From positions 803,071 through 867,070 of the forward strand of contig CBDFMS010000025.1 of the NCBI GenBank assembly GCA_965249735.1: 64,000 nt of DNA, written 5' to 3'. The notes under the pieces were generated by a model. The model was given only the letters and a program-made list of their open reading frames with translations, did no database searches and was not told the origin of the DNA. The position numbers were made by a program, and so were the translations under genes. The stretch comes from JANQSS01 sp965249735. Its GTDB lineage: Bacteria; Bacteroidota; Bacteroidia; Chitinophagales; Saprospiraceae. Shown here in pieces: positions 14,831-25,300 of the stretch. Position 1 is the stretch's first letter. The number at the start of each line of letters is the position of its first letter.

Positions 14831-17239
14831 ATGAAATTAATATTAACTGTTTGTTGCTTACTAATATTTGTAGCGGCTAATGCACAATATCAAATTTCCG
14901 GAAGAATAGTTGATGAAAATAATCAACCCATAACAGGACAAACAATTCAATTAATACCAGCCGGAATAAAAACAATGTCAAAAAACAATGGCGAGTTTTT
15001 ATTTGAAGAAGTAAAGCAAGGAGTATATACATTGGTATTTGACAGTGAATGGTGGCAAATAACAAAGGACGTAACAGTCGATAAGAACATATCTGATATT
15101 GTATTACAACCAAATACGGTCTTACCGATAGAAGAAGTCGTAATTAAATCCATTCGATTTGGCCAGGCTAATTCCCCAACACAGCAAATGCTCACAAAAA
15201 AATCTATAATAAATCAATTAACCGTAGCTGACCTCCCCTATATATTGCAATTCACTCCCTCTGTTATAGTTACATCCGACGCGGGTGCCGGAACCGGATA
15301 CACAAGTATGCGCATTCGTGGAAGTGATCAGACCCGTATAAATGTTACGATCAATGGGGTTCCATTAAATGATGCAGAGTCTCAAAATGTATTTTTTGTT
15401 GACTTGCCAGATCTTGCGGCCAGTGCCCAAAATATCCAAATACAACGCGGTGCCGGAACTTCCAGTCACGGGGCAGCTTCCTTTGGTGCATCGATAAATG
15501 TCAATACGCATACATTTTTGGAAGAAGCGGGAATAAAAATTGGTGGAGTTGTCGGTTCCTTTAATACAAAAAAGGCAAGCCTCGAATTTAATACAGGTAA
15601 AATAGGTAAAGGACTATATTTAAATGGTCGTCTTTCTCAAATCACTTCTGACGGATATATCGACCGCGCGACATCTGACTTAAAAAGCCTGGCCCTGTCC
15701 CCGCTGTATATAATCGGAAAATCATCTATACGATATGATTTATTATATGGTGCAGAACGAACCTATCAGGCTTGGTATGGCATCGACGCGGACTTATTAG
15801 AGTCAAACCGAACATTTAATCCTGCCGGGATGGAGCGCCAAAGTGGACCGTATCCAGATCAAGTGGATGATTATAAACAGGTCCATCATCAACTTCACGT
15901 AAACACCGAGTTAACAGATAAAATAAACTTCGGAATATCGGCACATTATACGCCAGGTAATGGATTTTATGAAGAGTACAAAGCCAATCAATATCGAACG
16001 GATTATGGGTTTGCACCAATAATCCACACGTCAGATACAATTACGATGACCGATCTGGTGCGCAGAAGGTGGTTGGACAACCATTTTTATGGATTCGTAG
16101 GAAGTATGAGTTATCAAATTAATAATAAATCAGACCTTATAATCGGTGGAGGATGGAACCATTATAAGGGGAGACATTTTGGTGAAGTTATTTGGGCTGA
16201 GTATGCCCAAGGTATTGGCCCTGAAGATAAATATTATGATAATAAAGCCAATAAATATGATGCGAGTATATATGCGAAATACAGCAATACAATAACGCCG
16301 GAGCTATTAACATTTATAGATCTTCAATATCGCTCCATAAAATATAATTTCATCGGACCGGATCGGGATGGGCAAGCTACAGATCAACAAGACGTACTAC
16401 ATTTTTTTAATCCTAAAATTGGCTTGACTTATTATGCCAGTGACAAGGTGTCAATTGTTCTTCAATCCGGAATCGCTCAAAAAGAACCTAATCGCAGTGA
16501 TTATATAGAATCCAGTCCTATTTCACGTCCACGAGCAGAATGGTTATGGGATACAGAATTAGGAGCCAATTGGCAACTAACTAAAGCGCTGGTCATAAGA
16601 CCAAATATCTATTATATGAAGTACAAGGATCAATTGACTTTAACAGGAGAAATAAATGATGTTGGAGCAGCTACACGCATTAATGTTGACAATAGCTATA
16701 GGTTAGGCTTGGAATTTGACTGGTCTTGTAGAATAGGTAATAATTTGATGATGAATGGTAATTTTAATCTGAGTCGCAACCGACTTTCATTATTGGAACA
16801 ACATGTCGACAGCTATGATGAAGAATTTAATTATGTTGGTCAAGATATAATTACATTGAAAAACACACCGTTACCTTTTTCTCCCCATACATCTGCCTTT
16901 CTTGGCTTACGTTATCAATTTATAAAATCGGATAACCTGTCATCCTTATTTTATTTAAACACCAAACATGTTGGAGAACAATGCCTCGACCTCAGTGGAG
17001 ATGAACACAATAAATTAAGTGACTATCAAACGTTTGATGTTGGAATAGAGGCAAATCTGAGAAATCTGGTTGGAAAACTTGTGAAAATAAAAGTTGAAGT
17101 CAATAATTTATTCGCTACGGCTTACGAAAGCAATGGCTGGTCGTATAAGTATATTTTAAATGGAGACATCCGATATGCACAGGGTTTCTATCCTCAGGCT
17201 CTGAGACATTATAATGTCAGCTTAATAACTGAATTTTAA
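14831..17239 (+). CDS. TonB-dependent outer-membrane receptor, probable thiamine transporter
   Basis: 802 residues from the ATG at 14831, which gives the signal peptide MKLILTVCCLLIFVAANAQ. Other in-frame ATGs lie at 14804, 14822 and 14825. In order: a CarboxypepD_reg-like domain (YQISGRIVDENNQPI, mature N-terminus), a plug domain (VIVTSDAGAGTG, SMRIRGSDQTRINVTINGVPLND, IQIQRGAGTSS), and a 22-strand-type barrel ending in the terminal aromatic strand ALRHYNVSLITEF. This class takes up substrate across the outer membrane with energy from TonB-ExbBD. The TPP riboswitch in the leader makes thiamine, or a thiamine precursor or phosphate, the likely substrate. The gene is alone: the next gene is on the other strand, so no inner-membrane PnuT or thiamine kinase partner is adjacent. 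Confidence 0.9.
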   Translation: MKLILTVCCLLIFVAANAQYQISGRIVDENNQPITGQTIQLIPAGIKTMSKNNGEFLFEEVKQGVYTLVFDSEWWQITKDVTVDKNISDIVLQPNTVLPIEEVVIKSIRFGQANSPTQQMLTKKSIINQLTVADLPYILQFTPSVIVTSDAGAGTGYTSMRIRGSDQTRINVTINGVPLNDAESQNVFFVDLPDLAASAQNIQIQRGAGTSSHGAASFGASINVNTHTFLEEAGIKIGGVVGSFNTKKASLEFNTGKIGKGLYLNGRLSQITSDGYIDRATSDLKSLALSPLYIIGKSSIRYDLLYGAERTYQAWYGIDADLLESNRTFNPAGMERQSGPYPDQVDDYKQVHHQLHVNTELTDKINFGISAHYTPGNGFYEEYKANQYRTDYGFAPIIHTSDTITMTDLVRRRWLDNHFYGFVGSMSYQINNKSDLIIGGGWNHYKGRHFGEVIWAEYAQGIGPEDKYYDNKANKYDASIYAKYSNTITPELLTFIDLQYRSIKYNFIGPDRDGQATDQQDVLHFFNPKIGLTYYASDKVSIVLQSGIAQKEPNRSDYIESSPISRPRAEWLWDTELGANWQLTKALVIRPNIYYMKYKDQLTLTGEINDVGAATRINVDNSYRLGLEFDWSCRIGNNLMMNGNFNLSRNRLSLLEQHVDSYDEEFNYVGQDIITLKNTPLPFSPHTSAFLGLRYQFIKSDNLSSLFYLNTKHVGEQCLDLSGDEHNKLSDYQTFDVGIEANLRNLVGKLVKIKVEVNNLFATAYESNGWSYKYILNGDIRYAQGFYPQALRHYNVSLITEF

Positions 17240-17305
17240 AATGAAATTCAATCACAATGTGATAAACAGCATCGATTAGTTTAAGAAGCTTTATTTGCAA
17301 TGTAA

Positions 17306-17872
17306 TTAAAACCCATAAACGATGTTGATTCTCGGAACGAATGCGCTATTTCTGAAATTAAAAGAATTGGTCTCGTCGTATAATACATCATAAAACAACT
17401 CAAGTCGAACTCCGGCTCGGCCACCCATGCGTTGTGTATATCCCCCTCCGATCAGCCATGAATTTTGTTCGTCATTTGTTTTCGTCTTTATACCATTGGA
17501 GATCTGCGTATAAGTGTAATCATAATATGCAAACTCTGTACCGATATTGAGTTCACGGGTGATGTAATAGAGAGCAAAAACTTTTGGACCCACAACGGAG
17601 AAATTATCCTTAAAATCTGAACTGTATTTGTACGAACCATAATAGTAATCGAGACCGATGCCGGCCCAAAATTGATCCGTGATCTTGTATCCTACATTTG
17701 GACTGAGATTGATATTCCAGCCATTAAAAAAGGAGACTCCAACCCCACCTCCGAAAACGATGCGGTCGGTCCATTTTTCCTCTTCCTGTGATCGGGTTGA
17801 ATTGCGTTGCGCATCAACACTCGCTGCAATGAAAAAAAGCATAACAATGAACAAGATGGTCTTCTTAAGCAT
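17306..17872 (-). CDS. Small outer-membrane beta-barrel protein
   Basis: 188 residues. A signal peptide ends at VDAQ (about residue 22). The mature protein is made of alternating amphipathic strands typical of eight-stranded OmpA/OmpX-like barrels (FGGGVGVSFFNGWNINLSPNVGY, FWAGIGLDYYYGSYKY, ELNIGTEFAYYDYTYT, RAGVRLELFYDVLYDE) and ends in the C-terminal aromatic IVYGF needed for BAM insertion. Members of this family (outer membrane beta-barrel, OMP_b-brl) are abundant in Bacteroidota and their roles are largely unknown. It converges with the TonB receptor gene and diverges from the metalloprotease gene. Confidence 0.85.
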   Translation of the reverse strand: MLKKTILFIVMLFFIAASVDAQRNSTRSQEEEKWTDRIVFGGGVGVSFFNGWNINLSPNVGYKITDQFWAGIGLDYYYGSYKYSSDFKDNFSVVGPKVFALYYITRELNIGTEFAYYDYTYTQISNGIKTKTNDEQNSWLIGGGYTQRMGGRAGVRLELFYDVLYDETNSFNFRNSAFVPRINIVYGF

Positions 17873-17990
17873 TCTTTATTTATTTTTGGCGATGATTGCA
17901 AGACATATCATTATGCCTCACTACTAGATGTAAACGTAGACAAGGTATAAAATATGGTGAAGACATTGAATGATTGGTGCTTTTCACTTG

Positions 17991-17998
17991 TATTTTTG
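17991..17998 (+). promoter_or_regulatory. Candidate -7 promoter box (TATTTTTG) for the metalloprotease gene
   Basis: TATTTTTG fits TAnnTTTG and lies 32 bp before the start codon at 18031. ATTG sequences occur upstream but at non-ideal spacing, so this is a weak call. Confidence 0.35.
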
Positions 17999-18030
17999 TT
18001 CGAAAATTATAATCATATTCCGCTTAGCTT

Positions 18031-21000
18031 ATGCGCGTCATATTAATACTCTCTTTATGGTCTTTATGTTTCATGGGGTTGGCTCAACATGAGTCGCATG
18101 ATCATGATCATGTTACTAAAGATCAAATAACTGTAATACCCGGGGTCGATAAATTTGTCACAATCAACTTCGATAATACCAACTTTCGAAACAGCATTTT
18201 GACTGAACGAAGCGGCTCTTTGCCATTTGATTTAGGTCCTGCCGGCATGGTCCAACTGGATTTAGAAGCATATAATATGTTAAGTGAGGATTACTTTGTC
18301 CAAAATGAATCAGGTCAAGGACTCAGGTCAGGAGATGTGACAACATTGAAAGGATACTCTGCCGACGGCGGGAAAGTCCGTCTTACGATATCTGAGCAAT
18401 TCACTTATGGATTTATTGAATACAGTGACGAAACCTTTTGGATTGAACCTGCCTGGTACTACATTAAAGAAAAAGGTCAGACAAATGATATTGTTGTGTA
18501 CAAGCAATCCGACATCGATGAAGATCTCGATCGAATGTGTGGTGCGATAGAAGCAACTCGTAAAGCAGAAAATCTGCGACAGCGAGAAACAACACATCAA
18601 CGATCCGGACAACGATTGGGGCAATGTTATCAGGTGGAATTAGCTGTTGCTTCGGACTATTCCATGTATGTCAAGTATAATTCCTCTTCAACGAACGTTG
18701 AAAATCACAATATAGCCGTGATCAACAATGTCAATGGTGATTATAGCGGCAGTTTTGAAGATGACATTGAGTTTGTCATTGTTACGCAATGGCTTTCGAC
18801 ATGCAGTTCATGCGATCCATGGACCACTTCCACGGATGCCTTTGATTTGCTCATGAGTTTTAGTGGTTGGGGCCAGGGTGGCAATTTCCAGACGAGTTAC
18901 GATTTGGCAGAGTTATGGACAAACAGGGATTTCGATGGTCAAACAGTTGGTATCGCCTGGGTGGGTGGGCTATGTAATAACAACAGGTATCATTGTTTTC
19001 AGGATTTCACTTCCAATGCAGGTCTATTACGTGTAACGGCCTCGCACGAAATTGGACACAATTTCGATGCCTTACATGTCACTGTGGATGATTTCATAAT
19101 GTCGGAATTCGTATCCATAACTTCAGACTGGCATCCAAATTCAATCAACGACATTTCAGATTTCATTGCGTTGAGAGCAAGCCAGGGAGGCTGCTTTTCC
19201 AATTGTCCTGTTGGGAGTGCACCAACGCCCGATATGGAACCTCTGGCAAACAATATATGTCCGGGGACAACAATTAAGTTCTTTGATCGAAGTCTTGGAG
19301 ATCCCAGCAATTGGTCATGGACCTTTCCTGGTGGCAATCCGTCAAATTCAAATGACCAAAATCCTACGGTCACATATGACATACAGGGTACCTTTCCTGT
19401 CATATTGGAGGTTGCAAATACAGCAGGCTCCAACAGTCAGACATTTACGAATGAAATAGTTGTAGGTGATGGAGGAACATCCTTTCTTCTTTATCAGGAT
19501 TTTGACGATGGTTTTGAAGACTGGTCGATTGACAATTCAGATAATGGTGTGACCTGGGAGCTTATGGATCCAACAGCGGCTCCAGGTGGAACGACAGCTG
19601 CGTTTATTGATAACTTCAATTACCCCAATTTGGCGAGACGCGACGCCATGATCTCTCCAATATTTAGTTTGGCAGGATTTCAATCTGCAACCTTACATGT
19701 GGAATACGCGCATGCTGCATTGACCTCAGGATTGCGTGATTCACTAATTCTATATGTCTCTGGCGATGCCGGGCAGAGCTTTCAGCGTTTCTATGCCAAT
19801 GCTGAGAACGGATCCGGGAATTTTGCAACACGACCTGCATTTAATGGTCAGTTTGATCCTCAAAATTTTGATGAATGGTGCGGTTCAGGGAGTTTTGGTG
19901 CGGACTGTATTGATGTTGACATCTCAAATTACCTTGGAAGTCGGGATGTCATTGTCCGAATTGAAAATTATACAAACAGCGGGAATAACACATATGTCGA
20001 TCGAGTCTACGTTAAAACTAACTGCTTTGATTTACCCCCCCCTGTTGCTGAATTCTCTGGTCAGCCTGTGACGGGCTGCGCTCCTTTAGTCGTTCAGTTT
20101 CAGGACCAGTCTCAAAATTCACCCTTCGCATGGAACTGGACCTTCGAAAATGGCTCACCGGCAACCTCTTCATTACGAAACCCTGAAGTCATATTTACAA
20201 ACACAGGACAACATACCGTGACCCTTACCGTAACAAATGAAAGCGGCTCGGATGTCGAAGTGAAAAATGGATATATCCATGTTATTGATGATCCCATTGC
20301 AGCCTTTAATTTCTCGGCCGTTGGTGCCACCGTCATTTTCCAGAATTTGTCGATAGATGCGACGGATTATCTATGGAATTTTGGTGATGGCCAAATGTCA
20401 GCAGATGAAAATCCAGTACATGTGTACATGGCAGATGGTCCATATGATGTTACACTGCAGGCCTTTAATGATTGTGGAACAAATACACACATGTCTACGG
20501 TTAACATAGGGACACCACCAACAGCGGCTTATGAAAGCACCCCGCTAACAGGATGTGCGCCTTTGGAAGTTCAATTTGTCAGTACCTCAAGTGTGAATAC
20601 AAGTGACGTTCAATGGATTTTTGAAGGTGGAGATCCGGAATTTTCCAATGAGTTGGATCCTTTAGTCACTTATGAGATGGCAGGGGTTTTCGACGTTGTC
20701 CTAATCGCCATAAATGCAAACGGTACAGACACACTAGTAGATGTAGATGTCATCACAATCAATGAAGATCCTCAGGCTGATTTTTCATACACGGTGGATG
20801 ATCTTTCTGTAGATTTTTTGAATCAAAGTGTCGGCGCATCAAATTTTGATTGGTTTTTTGGCGACGGAAATGTATCCATGGAAGAAAATCCGAGCCACAC
20901 GTATTCTTCTGATAATCAATACGAAGTTGTGCTTATTGTTTCCGGTAATTGTGGAATGGATACGGTATCTCAAACAATTGAAGCAGGCAATTTTCCCTCA

Positions 21001-22185
21001 TCGGTTTTTTCAGCAAATATCACGGAAGGATGTGCGCCGCTTACGGTTGAATTTGAGGCCACTGATGCAGGTCCGACAGACTTGGTTCATTGGATGTTTG
21101 AGGGTGGTGATCCTGCGACGTCTACATTGAATAATCCTGTTATAGTTTATGATTCCCCGGGTTCATATGATGTTTCGTGCATCGTATCGAATGTACTTGG
21201 CTCTGATACAACATTGTTGATTGATTATGTGATTGTGCAAGGACCGCCGGTTCCTGATTTTGATGCGGAGTCTGATGGATTTCTAACAGCGAACTTGACG
21301 TATACCGGAGGGGTATATGATGATATCTTGTGGCTCTTTGGCGACGGTTCATCCTCTACGGATGAAAACCCAAGCCACATTTATGATGATGCAGGTCATT
21401 GGGAAATATCTTGTATTGTCAGTAATGGATGTGGTTCGGATACACTTGTGCAGGAGATAATAAGAACTGATCCATTAGTAATGATTGACGGGCTGATGTC
21501 GGCACATTGCATTGGGAATAGTGTCCAATTTTCGGCAATGGGTGTTGGGAATTCCCCAACATTTGAGTGGACTTTTGAGGGAGGTGATCCATCAAATTCA
21601 AGTTTGGCGATGCCTTTGATCACATACAATCAATCAGGGCAATTTGATGTCGCACTTGTTGCAAGTCAGAATGGGGCTAGTTTTACTTATAATTGGATCG
21701 AGTCGATTAGCATAGAAAATGAGCCTGAAGCTGACTTCATTGTTCAGCTCAATCAACTTTCAAACACTTCGCTTCACGCCACAAATTATTTGTGGTTCGT
21801 TGATGAAAACTTTGTTTCAGATGAGGAGGATTACATCTTGTCTCAAGAGGGCGAGTTCGAAGTGATGCTTATAGCAAGCAACAGTTGCGGGTCTGATACC
21901 ATCACACAAAATGTATCGGTTTCAGCTACAAACGAATTGCCTCTCTTCCGGGAGGGCATGAAAATAGTCCCAAATCCAAATGACGGATTCTTTACAGTCG
22001 TATTTGATAAGACAGTCGGGAGATATGATCTTTCCATCTTTAATAGCAGTGGAAAAGAAGTTGTCTCCCTGGAGCATATTAGCTCAGAGACTAGATCATT
22101 GATGGGTTTGCAAAATGGCTTTTATCTTATTCGTGCCACCACTCCTGATGGAATTTTTATTACCAAAATGGTGGTCATAAAATGA
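18031..22185 (+). CDS. Secreted reprolysin-like zinc metalloprotease with PKD repeats and a T9SS type A signal
   Basis: 1384 residues. A signal peptide ends at LAQ (about residue 19). A prodomain-like region follows to about residue 190, then an M12B/reprolysin-like catalytic domain starting at CYQVELAVASDYSMYVKY. Zinc motif HEIGHNFDALH starts at His339, with the Met-turn FIMSE after it. Next come a PKD domain, a jelly-roll/MAM-like module (DFDDGFEDWSIDNSDNGVTW), about six more PKD modules each bearing W.F.GG.P or W.FGDG, and a C-terminal type A sorting domain (KIVPNPNDGFFTVVFD). It is expected to be exported through the T9SS and anchored or released, degrading proteins outside the cell. The usual Gly of HExxHxxGxxH is Asp here, as in some bacterial relatives. 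Confidence 0.92.
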   Translation: MRVILILSLWSLCFMGLAQHESHDHDHVTKDQITVIPGVDKFVTINFDNTNFRNSILTERSGSLPFDLGPAGMVQLDLEAYNMLSEDYFVQNESGQGLRSGDVTTLKGYSADGGKVRLTISEQFTYGFIEYSDETFWIEPAWYYIKEKGQTNDIVVYKQSDIDEDLDRMCGAIEATRKAENLRQRETTHQRSGQRLGQCYQVELAVASDYSMYVKYNSSSTNVENHNIAVINNVNGDYSGSFEDDIEFVIVTQWLSTCSSCDPWTTSTDAFDLLMSFSGWGQGGNFQTSYDLAELWTNRDFDGQTVGIAWVGGLCNNNRYHCFQDFTSNAGLLRVTASHEIGHNFDALHVTVDDFIMSEFVSITSDWHPNSINDISDFIALRASQGGCFSNCPVGSAPTPDMEPLANNICPGTTIKFFDRSLGDPSNWSWTFPGGNPSNSNDQNPTVTYDIQGTFPVILEVANTAGSNSQTFTNEIVVGDGGTSFLLYQDFDDGFEDWSIDNSDNGVTWELMDPTAAPGGTTAAFIDNFNYPNLARRDAMISPIFSLAGFQSATLHVEYAHAALTSGLRDSLILYVSGDAGQSFQRFYANAENGSGNFATRPAFNGQFDPQNFDEWCGSGSFGADCIDVDISNYLGSRDVIVRIENYTNSGNNTYVDRVYVKTNCFDLPPPVAEFSGQPVTGCAPLVVQFQDQSQNSPFAWNWTFENGSPATSSLRNPEVIFTNTGQHTVTLTVTNESGSDVEVKNGYIHVIDDPIAAFNFSAVGATVIFQNLSIDATDYLWNFGDGQMSADENPVHVYMADGPYDVTLQAFNDCGTNTHMSTVNIGTPPTAAYESTPLTGCAPLEVQFVSTSSVNTSDVQWIFEGGDPEFSNELDPLVTYEMAGVFDVVLIAINANGTDTLVDVDVITINEDPQADFSYTVDDLSVDFLNQSVGASNFDWFFGDGNVSMEENPSHTYSSDNQYEVVLIVSGNCGMDTVSQTIEAGNFPSSVFSANITEGCAPLTVEFEATDAGPTDLVHWMFEGGDPATSTLNNPVIVYDSPGSYDVSCIVSNVLGSDTTLLIDYVIVQGPPVPDFDAESDGFLTANLTYTGGVYDDILWLFGDGSSSTDENPSHIYDDAGHWEISCIVSNGCGSDTLVQEIIRTDPLVMIDGLMSAHCIGNSVQFSAMGVGNSPTFEWTFEGGDPSNSSLAMPLITYNQSGQFDVALVASQNGASFTYNWIESISIENEPEADFIVQLNQLSNTSLHATNYLWFVDENFVSDEEDYILSQEGEFEVMLIASNSCGSDTITQNVSVSATNELPLFREGMKIVPNPNDGFFTVVFDKTVGRYDLSIFNSSGKEVVSLEHISSETRSLMGLQNGFYLIRATTPDGIFITKMVVIK

Positions 22186-22363
22186 GAATAGAATACGACG
22201 TATAACGGATTTCTGTTTTTGAACATTAAAGGCAGCGTTTATGCCTCATTATATGATCTTGGTATTATCGACCTTTGGTCGGAGCAGCAATCTGTGAGAA
22301 TCACGGAATCGCCGTACATTTATCGATCCAAAAGAACGGGCCCCGCTCCCGAAAATTAAATTT

Positions 22364-25300
22364 ATGAAAAGACTTTACCTAATTTTATCCATATTAGTAT
22401 TCGCCGTTGTTCTTAAGGCTCAGCCATTGAATGACGACTGTACGAATGCGACACAGTTGCTCGATGTCGTAAAATTCTGTTCTAATTTCAATTCGGTCGA
22501 CTATACTTATGATGCCGCAGGAAGTGACTGTGGCCCGAGTCTTACACCACCAAATATGTGGTTTTATTTTACGGCTGAGGGTTCATTCTTAGATCTGGAT
22601 GTCATGACACCGGCTGGAACAGAGGTTGCCATGATTAACTTATTTGCTGTTGATCCGCTCGACCCTTGCAATACCCTCGTGAATATTTTCTGTACCGAAA
22701 CCGGTATCATTAATAACCTTACTGGTCTCAACCTCGGCGATGTATATTACTTCTCTGTAGCTTTCACAGATGGGGCAGGGACTAGCCTTACGCCTACCTT
22801 TGATCTTTGTATTACCAACGGTGACCCCCAACAAAACAATGATCCTTGTTCGCCAATAAACCTCACTTTAGGTATTTGTGAACCGTTGCAATCTAATATT
22901 CTGGCTTCTGCGAATATTAACTTTGAACCTCTCTGTCCCGGAGCTTGGTCATCACAACTTTGGTACACTGTCGACCTTGATCCTGAAAACCACATATTGG
23001 ATCTGACTGTAGTTCCAAGTGGAACAGACCCCATAAATGGTGACGTCTTCATGTCAGTCGGAACATTTGAGACCGGCTGTCTAGGTGGATTTACATTTAT
23101 TGATTTTTACTGTGGGCCTGCCAATACGACCTATGAATTTTTCGGCCTTAATCCTGATGTGACATATTTCGTTGTAGTTGCAACGCTTCAGGAATTTGAA
23201 GGGGAATTCGATTTATGTGCTAACCAGAGTGGAGAAGATTTATGTGTACAAAATGTCAATAGTGATGACTGCGGTGTTGGAGTACCCTCATTCTTTCCAA
23301 TTATTCCGGGAGGTTTAGTCAATTCGTCACCTTGGGAATGTCTTAATGGTTATTGTATTGACAACGCATCTCCGATATTTGACTATTCAATTTTCGGGAC
23401 TTGCGGCTTCGATCTCAACATGAGTACGGTATGGTTTCAAGTCAATACAGGACCGCTTGCTCTTTTTATGAACATCGATTTTACGGGAACAACTTTGACT
23501 TTCCCGGGTATCGCCGTATTCGAAGGAGATTGTGCAAATCCGACCTTAATTACATGTAATGCGGCTTCAGGAAGTGTATTGCAACTAACTGATATAAGTG
23601 TCAACGCCAGTTCATCTTATTGGATTGCGGTTACAAGTTTAGACGCAAACATGGGAGAATTTAATCTCTGTGTCAATACGTTTTTCCCGATAAATCCATG
23701 CAACAATTCATTCAATTTAGAAGAAGTCGGATCGTCTATCGATGATTCTCCGGTCGGAGGACCATATTGTCCCGGTGAGGAAGTAGAATTCTGTTTTGAT
23801 GTCGTCTCATATGATGCCTCCACTGCTGGATCTGGCTGTCAATGGTTACAAGCCATCATTCCAACATTTGGAGATGGGTGGGACGAGTCTTCATTTGATC
23901 CGAACACAGGGGAACCACTCATAGTCGATCAACCAAATACATTGCACAATGGAGTTTGGAGTTGGTGGGAAGACGGTGACGTAGATTACAATGTGAATAA
24001 TCCAAATATACACGTGATTACGGGTGCACATGGATTAGGTCTCTGTGCGCCAGTTCATGATCCAACATGCAGTGGTACGCCGCTTGCCCCTGGTGTATTA
24101 CTACCCGGAGGTTGGTATGCCGTATCACCTGATGGCAATCCACCGGATGATAACCCTGACGACGCCTATGGTGATGGATCAGGATGTGGAAATTCTACTG
24201 ACGGACCCTGGCAGGTATGTTTTACGCTTGTAGCACGAATGCATCCGAATTGTGAAGATTTACCTACTTATAATGAAGCCTCTGTTAACGTAGTCGCTTT
24301 TCCTGATGGTGAGACAGGAAGTTGGAATAACTCTACTTGCCTGGGTGTGGTTCCTGCTCCTTTGAATGGTTTTATTGATTGCTCAGCAGTTCCTGATATA
24401 CAAGCAGAAAATCAAGAGATATGCAGCGGACAGACTTTTGTCATCACTATTACTTCACCTCAGGATCCACTCATTTATGATTGGACAGTCGATGCCCCTC
24501 CTCAAATTGTTGGAGAGTCTGACGGTAATGGTCCTGTGATTTCTCAGACATTGATTAACAATGGAAGTGATGAAGCGGATGTAATTTATAGCATTACAGG
24601 TAAAAAAACATCTTGCCCGGGATTGGCAGATGTGACGGTTACTGTTTATCCTGATATAGATGTACAACCTATTAATCAGCCGGTACAAGGATGTGCTTTG
24701 CAGGTCTTTAACCTGGGAACATATATTCAAGTTAACGGAGGAAAACCCCCGTATACTTATTCCTGGTCAAATGGTTCAAATTCATCAAATCCTCAAGTAC
24801 AAGTAAATGCTGATGCCACATTCAGCGTTACAGTGAGTGATGATGTCGGATGTGTTGGTGTGGGTGAAGTTGAATTAAATATTTTTGGAATTTTTGAAGT
24901 AGAAATTGATGCACCTGATCAAATTTGTGCCTCTGAGCTTGACGCTTTGTTGACTGCTACACCTCTGGGAGGAAATCCACCTTATTCAACATATGATTGG
25001 CAACTTCCAGATGGATCAATACTACAAAATGCCGGAAGCCAGATCGATGGAGATCAGGATGGAACTTATATTTCAACGGTTACTGATGCAAATGGATGTC
25101 CGGGTCTTGGCGAACATGATATGATAGTCAATGAAAATCCCGAATCCGGCATAATAGCCTTCCCCGAAGGAGCAATATGCGAAGGCTCCCAAACTCAATT
25201 ATTTGAAGATATTACTGTAGGTAGTTCACCGGATATTACACGTATTTGGATTGTTCCGGATTCTTTCACAGGGGATCCATACATATCAGGATTTTTCACT

